In this document: positions 1 to 5,051 of the stretch, one piece after another | Numbering within the stretch: the first letter of the stretch is position 1 | How the letters are laid out: every line of letters starts with the position of its first letter | From: Leptospira sp. | GTDB lineage: Bacteria > Spirochaetota > Leptospiria > Leptospirales > Leptospiraceae | Direction: 5' to 3' | NCBI GenBank assembly: GCA_021413405.1 | Contig: JAIOQL010000685.1 | Coordinates: 1 to 6,088 of the forward strand | Length of the DNA: 6,088 nt | Position numbers and translations under genes: made by a program | Notes under the pieces: generated by a model | Databases searched by the model: none | Seen by the model: the letters and a program-made list of their open reading frames with translations, nothing else | What the model was told of the DNA's origin: nothing

Positions 1-465
1 TCATTGGTATCTGAAAAAAGTATCTGGGAATTCGTTATTTCACCTAGGATTGGTCGGGCCGAAAAAGCAAAATCATTGGAAGCTGCATTCAAAGGAAAAA
101 CCAGTGATTTATTGTATTCTTTCATTGGTCTTCTGATCCGTCATGACCGTCTCGATCACATCGAAGAGATTTCTAAACAGTTTTCCCTTGGGCATGACCG
201 GATTAAAGGTCGAATAAGGGCTTTTGTGCGATCGGCGAAACCTCTGGAAGAAAAAGATCTCAATGAAATTAAATCTGCTATTTCCGGAAAGTTCAAAGGG
301 GAATGTATAATAGAATCCTCGGTTTCCCCTGATCTGTTAGGTGGCCTTGTTATCAAATTCAATGATTTTGTGATCGATGGTTCGATCAAAGATCAATTAA
401 GACAAATTAAACGCAACTTGCTTGAAAGTAAATCCGCTGTATGGAGTACACTGTATGAAAATTAA
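1..465 (+). CDS. atpH: F1 ATP synthase delta subunit, 5' end missing
   Basis: This is the delta subunit, the peripheral-stalk protein that ties the top of the alpha3-beta3 head to subunit b so that the head does not turn with the rotor. The frame is open from the first base and 154 residues are visible. Family members are usually about 175-185 residues, so roughly 25-30 N-terminal residues lie upstream; the TTG at 4 is probably internal. The C-terminal family signature is clear: SPDLLGGLVIKFNDFVIDGS followed by a basic helix (QLRQIKRNLL). The middle part (residues about 20-75) is predicted helical, as expected for the delta N-terminal domain. The gene overlaps atpA by 11 nt (455-465), so the two are probably translationally coupled. 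Identification rests on the C-terminal signature plus position directly before atpA, and is secure; only the start is unknown. Confidence 0.93.
   Translation, partial: SLVSEKSIWEFVISPRIGRAEKAKSLEAAFKGKTSDLLYSFIGLLIRHDRLDHIEEISKQFSLGHDRIKGRIRAFVRSAKPLEEKDLNEIKSAISGKFKGECIIESSVSPDLLGGLVIKFNDFVIDGSIKDQLRQIKRNLLESKSAVWSTLYEN
443..446 (+). promoter_or_regulatory. Ribosome binding site of atpA (GGAG), inside atpH
   Basis: GGAG lies 8 nt before the ATG at 455 and within the coding sequence of the delta gene. It decides the atpA start against the in-frame TTG at 422, which lacks a good site at suitable distance. Confidence 0.75.
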
Positions 466-1969
466 AACAGAAGAAATCACATCTATCTTAAAAAAAGAAA
501 TACTAAATTACAAACAAGAGATGTCGGTCGAAGAGGTCGGTACTGTCCTTGAAGTTGGAGATGGTATTGCCAGAGTCTTCGGACTGAAGAATGTAATGGC
601 CGGTGAGCTGATCGAATTCGAAAACGGAATTCGGGGGCAGGCTTTTAACCTGGAAGAAAATTCAGTTGGGGTCGTAATTCTTGGTGAATACAAACACATT
701 GAAGAAGGTTTCAGTGTAAAAAGAACCGGAAAAGTTTTCGAAGTACCTGTTGGTGCAGGACTTCTTGGACGGGTTGTGAATCCACTCGGTGAACCAATTG
801 ATGGAAAAGGACCGATCACTTCTACAAAAACCAGGCCCGTTGAATTTCTTGCGCCGGGAATTTCAAAGAGATATCCAGTGTCAGAGCCTTTGCAAACAGG
901 CATCAAAGCTATCGATTCCATGATTCCGATCGGAAGAGGTCAACGTGAGTTAATCATTGGCGATCGTGGAACGGGAAAAACCGCGATTGCAATGGATACA
1001 ATCATAAACCAGAAAGATACTGGTGTGATCTGTGTTTATGTAGCCATTGGACAAAAAGCTTCAACGGTCGCAGGTGTAGTTCAAAAATTGAAAGAAAATG
1101 GTGCTCTTCCCTATACAATCATTGTTGCTGCGAATGCATCTGATCCTGCTCCACTTCAATTTATTGCTCCTTATTCAGGATGCAGTATGGCGGAATTTTT
1201 CATGTATGATGAAGGAAAGGCAACGATGATCGTCTATGATGATCTTTCCAAACAAGCTGTCGCCTATCGGCAAATGAGTCTTCTTTTGAGACGCCCGCCG
1301 GGCCGCGAAGCCTATCCGGGTGATGTTTTCTATCTCCATTCCCGTCTTCTGGAAAGAGCAGCAAAGCTTGATCAGAAATATGGGGGAGGTTCACTCACCG
1401 CATTGCCAATCATTGAAACACAGGAAGGTGAAGTATCTGCATACATCCCAACCAATGTTATTTCCATTACTGATGGACAAATCTATCTTCAATCAAATCT
1501 TTTTGCATCTGGTAACCGTCCGGCAGTAGACGTTGGGATATCAGTGTCCCGGGTTGGTGGAGCAGCGCAAATTAAAGGAATGAAGAAAGTAGCAGGAACT
1601 CTGAAGTTAGATCTCGCACAGTTCCGCGAACTCGAAGCTTTTGCTCAATTAGGAACTGAACTGGATGCATCAACCCAGGCTCAGTTAGATCGTGGAAGCA
1701 GGATTGTTGAAGTTCTAAAACAACCGGTCTCCAAACCAATGCCAGTCGAGGAACAGGTGGTTGTGATTTTCTCTGTAACCAAAGGGCTAATGGACACAAT
1801 TCCGGTTTCAAAGATCCGCAAATTCGAAACATATCTTCTGGATCACATAAGGCATCATCATCCGGAAATATTTAAAGGAATCCGCGATGAGAAATTTGTC
1901 AAGGACGAGGCTGGTCTCTCCAATACCATCAAAGATATCGCCGCTGATTTTCTTCGGACAAATTCTTAA
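455..1969 (+). CDS. atpA: F1 ATP synthase alpha subunit
   Basis: The alpha subunit (504 residues, normal length) forms the F1 hexamer with beta and carries the non-catalytic nucleotide sites at the alpha/beta interfaces. Residues about 25-92 are the N-terminal beta-barrel (EVGTVLEVGDGIARVFGL). The P-loop GDRGTGKT is at 169-176, the Walker B aspartates are in IVYDDL (D262, D263), and the ATPase alpha/beta signature PAVDVGISVS is at 356-365. It is followed by R366 in VSRVGGAAQ, the arginine finger that reaches into the beta catalytic site. The helical C-terminal domain starts near 380. The ATG at 455 is chosen because GGAG at 443-446 stands 8 nt upstream and MKIKTEEITS is a natural family N-terminus; the in-frame TTG at 422 would add 11 residues read inside atpH. 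The sequence is close to what I remember of leptospiral AtpA. No key residue is missing. Confidence 0.98.
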   Translation: MKIKTEEITSILKKEILNYKQEMSVEEVGTVLEVGDGIARVFGLKNVMAGELIEFENGIRGQAFNLEENSVGVVILGEYKHIEEGFSVKRTGKVFEVPVGAGLLGRVVNPLGEPIDGKGPITSTKTRPVEFLAPGISKRYPVSEPLQTGIKAIDSMIPIGRGQRELIIGDRGTGKTAIAMDTIINQKDTGVICVYVAIGQKASTVAGVVQKLKENGALPYTIIVAANASDPAPLQFIAPYSGCSMAEFFMYDEGKATMIVYDDLSKQAVAYRQMSLLLRRPPGREAYPGDVFYLHSRLLERAAKLDQKYGGGSLTALPIIETQEGEVSAYIPTNVISITDGQIYLQSNLFASGNRPAVDVGISVSRVGGAAQIKGMKKVAGTLKLDLAQFRELEAFAQLGTELDASTQAQLDRGSRIVEVLKQPVSKPMPVEEQVVVIFSVTKGLMDTIPVSKIRKFETYLLDHIRHHHPEIFKGIRDEKFVKDEAGLSNTIKDIAADFLRTNS

Positions 1970-1971
1970 AT

Positions 1972-1975
1972 AGGG
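1972..1975 (+). promoter_or_regulatory. Ribosome binding site of atpG (AGGG)
   Basis: AGGG sits 8 nt ahead of the TTG at 1984, in the 14-nt gap after the atpA stop. It supports TTG as the genuine initiation codon; the next in-frame ATG is at codon 24, inside the conserved N-terminal helix. Confidence 0.7.
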
Positions 1976-1983
1976 TCTAAACT

Positions 1984-2850
1984 TTGGCTTCACCAAGAGA
2001 AATAAAGAAAAGAATCAGTTCGGTAACGAACACAAAAAAGATTACCCGTACTATGGAAATGGTAGCTACTGCCAAATCCAAAAAAATGAGTAACAAAGTG
2101 AATGCGTCTAAGCCCTTTTCTGATAAAATCCGGGATTTAATGAGTTCACTGTCTTCTCTTTCATCAGAAATAGAAAGTCCCTATTTAAGAAAAGTAGAGA
2201 AGGTAAAAAAAATCGGTCTTCTGGTTGTAACTGCAAACAGGGGACTTTGTGGTGGATATAATTCAAACACATTGCGACTGGCCAAAGCTCATATCAGTGA
2301 ACTGAAAAAAAATGGAGTGGAAATAGAGCTTTATGTAATTGGTAAAAAAGGAATTTCTTTTTTCAGATACACGAAGGCAGAAGTTACGAAATCATTTACG
2401 AATATTGATGATTCTTCGGGTTATAAAGAAGCTGAATTCTTTGCGAATTTATTCCTCGAATCTTTCGCCGCAAAGAGAATAGATGCCGTTGAAATTATTT
2501 CTACTGTCTATCAGTCATCATCTGTTCAATCACCTGAGGTAGTAAAATTACTTCCTGTGGAAAGTCAGATTACCGGCGGAAAGACCAGGAACGAATCAGT
2601 GATTTATGAGCCAAGTGCATCCCGGGTTCTCGAAGCAATGCTTCCGCTTGTTGTAAAAACAGCATTCTATAAGGCTATTCTGGAAGCAGTCTGTTCTGAG
2701 CAAATTGCCCGGAGGGTTGCAATGAAATCTGCAACGGATGCTGCAAATGATATGATCAAAATACTTACCAGAGGATACAACAGGGTGAGACAGTCAAAAA
2801 TCACTCAGGAAATATCGGAAATTGTAGGAGGCGCTAGTTCACTTAAGTAA
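1984..2850 (+). CDS. atpG: F1 ATP synthase gamma subunit (TTG start)
   Basis: Gamma is the central rotor shaft; its N- and C-terminal helices form a coiled coil inside the alpha3-beta3 ring and link it to the c-ring, so its rotation drives the catalytic cycle. The protein is 288 residues, normal for the family. The N-terminus MASPREIKKRISSVTNTKKI and following TRTMEMVATAKSKKM is the conserved first helix. GLCGGYN at 87-93 is the usual core motif. The C-terminal signature I-T-x-E-x2-E-x3-G-A is met by ITQEISEIVGGASS at 273-286. Translation starts at TTG: no ATG lies upstream in frame, the conserved N-terminus begins exactly here, and AGGG is 8 nt upstream. The gene ends in tandem stops TAA TAG (2848-2853). 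A weaker start codon fits the single copy of gamma against three each of alpha and beta, although this link is inference. Confidence 0.97.
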   Translation: MASPREIKKRISSVTNTKKITRTMEMVATAKSKKMSNKVNASKPFSDKIRDLMSSLSSLSSEIESPYLRKVEKVKKIGLLVVTANRGLCGGYNSNTLRLAKAHISELKKNGVEIELYVIGKKGISFFRYTKAEVTKSFTNIDDSSGYKEAEFFANLFLESFAAKRIDAVEIISTVYQSSSVQSPEVVKLLPVESQITGGKTRNESVIYEPSASRVLEAMLPLVVKTAFYKAILEAVCSEQIARRVAMKSATDAANDMIKILTRGYNRVRQSKITQEISEIVGGASSLK

Positions 2851-2856
2851 TAGCGC
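2831..2856 (+). other. Possible hairpin across the atpG stop codon
   Basis: GCGCTA at 2831-2836 is the exact reverse complement of TAGCGC at 2851-2856, giving a 6-bp stem with a 14-nt loop that contains the palindrome ACTTAAGT and the atpG stop. No T-tract follows, so it is not an intrinsic terminator. It could slow ribosomes or mark an RNA processing point ahead of atpD. A stem this short can occur by chance, so confidence is low. Confidence 0.25.
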
Positions 2857-2876
2857 GCGAATTAATAATAAAGACC

Positions 2877-2882
2877 AGGGAG
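2877..2882 (+). promoter_or_regulatory. Ribosome binding site of atpD (AGGGAG)
   Basis: AGGGAG stands 6 nt before the ATG at 2889. It is the longest Shine-Dalgarno match among the ATP synthase genes here and lies in the only sizeable gap between them (38 nt), consistent with independent, strong translation of the three-copy beta subunit. Confidence 0.75.
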
Positions 2883-2888
2883 TTTACA

Positions 2889-4292
2889 ATGCACAAAGGA
2901 AAAATAAAACAGATTATTGGATCAGTACTCGATATTTCATTCGACAATGGGGATCTTCCTGAAATCTATAATGCTCTTGAAATTGATACTACGAAAGACG
3001 GAAAAAAAGCAAAGATCATCGTAGAGGTTCAGCAACACATGGGGGACAACACAGTCCGTGGGATTGCTTTATCAGCAACTGATGGACTTGTTCGCGGACA
3101 GGAAGTCACTGATACAGGAGCTCCCATCAGTGTTCCGGTAGGAAATAATACACTCGGGCGAATTTTTAATGTCCTTGGAGAAACCATTGATGAAGGCCCG
3201 GAATTGGTTGTAAAAGAAAGACGTTCCATTCATATGTCGGCTCCTGCTTATGAAGACCTTCTTCCTAAAACTGAAATTTTTGAAACAGGAATCAAAGTAA
3301 TCGATCTTTTGGCTCCCTACATTAAGGGAGGAAAAACCGGACTATTCGGTGGTGCGGGAGTTGGTAAAACCGTGCTTATTCAGGAATTGATTAATAACAT
3401 TGCAAAGCAACATGGTGGTTTTTCGGTATTTGCCGGTGTTGGTGAAAGAACGCGTGAAGGAAATGATCTTTGGCGGGAAATGAAAGAGTCGGGAGTTATT
3501 GATAAGACTGTTCTGGTCTATGGCCAAATGAATGAGCCACCAGGTGCAAGATTACGTGTAGCCCTTTCTGCTCTTACGATGGCTGAACATTTCCGGGATT
3601 CTGCAAGCACTGATATTCTCCTTTTTGTAGATAACATTTTCCGTTTTTCCCAGGCAGGATCTGAGGTATCTGCTCTTCTTGGACGTATGCCGAGTGCTGT
3701 GGGATATCAACCAACCCTATCAACAGAAATGGGTGGGCTGCAGGAGAGGATTACTTCGACTCAAAAAGGGTCGATTACTTCGGTTCAGGCTATTTATGTT
3801 CCTGCTGATGATTTGACGGACCCGGCACCTGCTACAGCGTTTACACATTTGGATGCGACAACGGTTCTTTCACGAAATATTGCTGCAAAAGGAATTTATC
3901 CAGCCGTTGACCCCCTTGATTCAACATCGCGTGTTTTAAATGCTGAAGTTTTGGGGGAAGAGCACTATTCAGTAGCCCGGGAAGTCCAAAGAATTCTGCA
4001 AAGATATAAGGATTTACAGGATATTATTGCTATTTTGGGTATGGATGAACTTTCAGAGGATGATAAGATTCTCGTTGCAAGAGCCAGAAAAATCGAGAAA
4101 TTCCTCTCACAGCCTTTCTTTGTTGCGGAGGTATTTACAGGTCATCCTGGGAAATATGTCAAACTGGCAGATACAGTACGTTCATTTAAGGAATTGATTA
4201 GCGGTAAATATGACCATCTTCCGGAGCAGGCCTTTTATATGGTTGGATCAATAGAAGAAGCCGTAGAGAAAGCTGGCAAACTCAAGGCATAA
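2889..4292 (+). CDS. atpD: F1 ATP synthase beta subunit (catalytic)
   Basis: Beta carries the three catalytic sites where ADP and phosphate are joined to ATP, or ATP is hydrolysed in reverse. The protein is 467 residues, normal length. The N-terminal barrel covers residues 1 to about 75. The P-loop GGAGVGKT is at 154-161 (catalytic K160, T161). The catalytic glutamate is E186 in GERTREGND with R187 beside it. Walker B is LLFVDNIFRF with D248, and the ATPase alpha/beta signature PAVDPLDSTS is at 338-347. In the C-terminal helical domain the torque-transmitting DELSEED motif reads DELSEDD (386-392), a conservative Glu-to-Asp change. ATG at 2889 follows AGGGAG by 6 nt. Only 3 nt separate its stop from the atpC ATG. 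All catalytic residues I can check are present, so the enzyme should be active. Confidence 0.98.
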   Translation: MHKGKIKQIIGSVLDISFDNGDLPEIYNALEIDTTKDGKKAKIIVEVQQHMGDNTVRGIALSATDGLVRGQEVTDTGAPISVPVGNNTLGRIFNVLGETIDEGPELVVKERRSIHMSAPAYEDLLPKTEIFETGIKVIDLLAPYIKGGKTGLFGGAGVGKTVLIQELINNIAKQHGGFSVFAGVGERTREGNDLWREMKESGVIDKTVLVYGQMNEPPGARLRVALSALTMAEHFRDSASTDILLFVDNIFRFSQAGSEVSALLGRMPSAVGYQPTLSTEMGGLQERITSTQKGSITSVQAIYVPADDLTDPAPATAFTHLDATTVLSRNIAAKGIYPAVDPLDSTSRVLNAEVLGEEHYSVAREVQRILQRYKDLQDIIAILGMDELSEDDKILVARARKIEKFLSQPFFVAEVFTGHPGKYVKLADTVRSFKELISGKYDHLPEQAFYMVGSIEEAVEKAGKLKA

Positions 4293-4295
4293 TTG

Positions 4296-4682
4296 ATGGC
4301 TGTTGACAAAATTTCAGTTACTGTTATTTCTCCTGAAAAGGTCATTTACAAAGGGGAAGCTGATTATCTCCGGGTTCCTGGGATAATGGGTTCTTTTGGA
4401 ATACTATCCAATCATGCACCCATTATCTCTGAATTGGATATAGGAATATTAGAAATAACCAATTCCGGGAACAAGGTGGAAATGGTTCTGGATGGTGGAT
4501 TTATTGAAGTAAAATCAAATATAGTCAATATACTCACGAATGGCGGAGATCTTCGTCAAAACATCGATTTGAGTGATGCTCAATCTGCCCTGAAAATCAT
4601 AATGGAAGAGCCCACTTCGGGTAGTGACAGAGCCCTGGAGTTGAAGAAGGCAAAAGTAAGAATTTTAATACACCAGAACTAA
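4296..4682 (+). CDS. atpC: F1 ATP synthase epsilon subunit
   Basis: Epsilon binds the foot of gamma on the c-ring and, through its C-terminal helices, can inhibit ATP hydrolysis. The 128-residue protein begins MAVDKISVTVISPEKVIYKG. The beta-sandwich domain contains the hallmark PGIMGSFGILSNHAPI (28-43), and the sandwich ends near residue 88. Two C-terminal helical stretches follow (DLSDAQSALKIIMEE and DRALELKKAKVRILI), so the regulatory hairpin is kept, though somewhat short. ATG at 4296 is preferred over the adjacent in-frame TTG at 4293 because AAGG at 4284-4287 is 8 nt from the ATG. It lies 3 nt after atpD and so is almost certainly cotranscribed and probably coupled. It is the last recognisable ATP synthase gene of the cluster. 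Confidence 0.96.
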   Translation: MAVDKISVTVISPEKVIYKGEADYLRVPGIMGSFGILSNHAPIISELDIGILEITNSGNKVEMVLDGGFIEVKSNIVNILTNGGDLRQNIDLSDAQSALKIIMEEPTSGSDRALELKKAKVRILIHQN

Positions 4683-4745
4683 ATAGTAAATAATCCTTTT
4701 TTTTCAGGAGTGCTGAACCGAAAATAAAAGAAAAAGGGTATTTTA
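4683..4745 (+). other. AT-rich spacer with T8 run, no terminator stem
   Basis: This 63-nt gap separates atpC from the SLBB gene. It contains eight consecutive T residues (4697-4704), an AGGAG at 4706-4710 with no usable start codon at the right distance, and an A-rich stretch. I see no GC-rich inverted repeat before the T run, so transcription probably reads through. I cannot identify a convincing -35/-10 pair either. Confidence 0.45.
4734..4738 (+). promoter_or_regulatory. Ribosome binding site pointing to a non-canonical start (AAGGG)
   Basis: AAGGG ends 7 nt before the codon ATC at 4746. That is ideal spacing for a start, yet no ATG, GTG or TTG is there. The site is only 1 nt from the ATT at 4740, which is too close. 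It is the main evidence for placing the SLBB gene start at 4746. Confidence 0.55.
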
Positions 4746-5051
4746 ATCAAATTCGGCGCCAAGAAATCATCTATCCTGTTAGCACTTATAGTACTATTTA
4801 CGGGAGGTTTATTCCTGAAGAGTAATAGGCGTTTAATCCGGAATATTTATCCACCCAAGAAGATTAATGTCAGGGTCGCTGGAGAAGTAAAATATCCTGG
4901 AATGTATGAGATGGAGGAGGGGGATTCGGCCAGAAAGTTGATTGAAAAGGCAGGCGGCTTGAACTCTAATAATATTGATATACATTTTTTGCATCCCGAC
5001 GATGAATTGTTGGATGGTCAGGTCATCCAGATTGGGGACAGGGTAAATTAG
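4746..5051 (+). CDS. Small membrane-anchored SLBB-domain protein, ComEA-N-like
   Basis: I do not know a named gene for this. The frame opens after a stop at 4725 and encodes about 101 residues. A basic N-terminus (KFGAKK) leads into one hydrophobic segment, ILLALIVLFTGGLFL (about 10-24), flanked on the far side by K25, R28, R29: a single membrane anchor or uncleaved signal. Residues about 40-97 form an SLBB (beta-grasp ligand-binding) domain: INVRVAGEVKYPGMYEMEEG, then LIEKAGGL, then LLDGQVIQIG. This matches the SLBB part of ComEA and of polysaccharide-export proteins (V-x-G-x-V-x-x-PG-x-Y ... AGG ... DGQ-x-I). The helix-hairpin-helix DNA-binding part of ComEA is absent, because the gene stops right after the domain. 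The start is uncertain: no ATG, GTG or TTG exists upstream of the domain. ATC at 4746 has the correct RBS distance, and one base change (C4748 to G) would make it ATG-AAA-TTC. The domain is expected outside the inner membrane. The stop directly abuts the next gene. Confidence 0.75.
   Translation: MKFGAKKSSILLALIVLFTGGLFLKSNRRLIRNIYPPKKINVRVAGEVKYPGMYEMEEGDSARKLIEKAGGLNSNNIDIHFLHPDDELLDGQVIQIGDRVN
5040..5043 (+). promoter_or_regulatory. Ribosome binding site of the acidic repeat gene (AGGG)
   Basis: AGGG inside the last codons of the SLBB gene lies 8 nt before the ATG at 5052. Together with the abutting TAG/ATG it supports coupled translation of the two genes. Confidence 0.65.

Noticed and set aside
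4..6. TTG as the true start of the delta subunit
   Set aside because: The product would be about 25-30 residues shorter than the family and would lack the first helices; the frame is open to the window edge, so the gene is simply cut.
422..454. In-frame TTG at 422 as a longer atpA start
   Set aside because: It adds residues read inside atpH that do not look like an alpha N-terminus, and GGAG at 443-446 directs initiation to ATG 455.
508..921. Minus-strand reading frame opposite atpA
   Set aside because: It is the mirror of a highly conserved gene, its protein is low-complexity Ser/Pro-rich, and there is no ribosome binding site evidence.
2831..2856. GCGCTA/TAGCGC stem as a transcription terminator before atpD
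   Set aside because: The stem is short with a 14-nt loop and no T-tract follows; terminating here would cut off atpD and atpC.
4293..4295. TTG immediately after the atpD stop as atpC start
   Set aside because: It adds a single residue, and the ribosome binding site spacing (8 nt) fits ATG 4296 better.
4690..4712. T8 run as an intrinsic terminator after atpC
   Set aside because: No GC-rich stem precedes the T run; the upstream sequence is AT-rich without an inverted repeat.
4739..4747. TATTTTAAT as a -10 promoter box for the SLBB gene
   Set aside because: No -35 element is found about 17 nt upstream and a transcript from it would begin inside the coding region.
4902..5051. Internal ATG as the start of the SLBB gene
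   Set aside because: It would leave 49 residues with half a domain, no membrane segment and no ribosome binding site.
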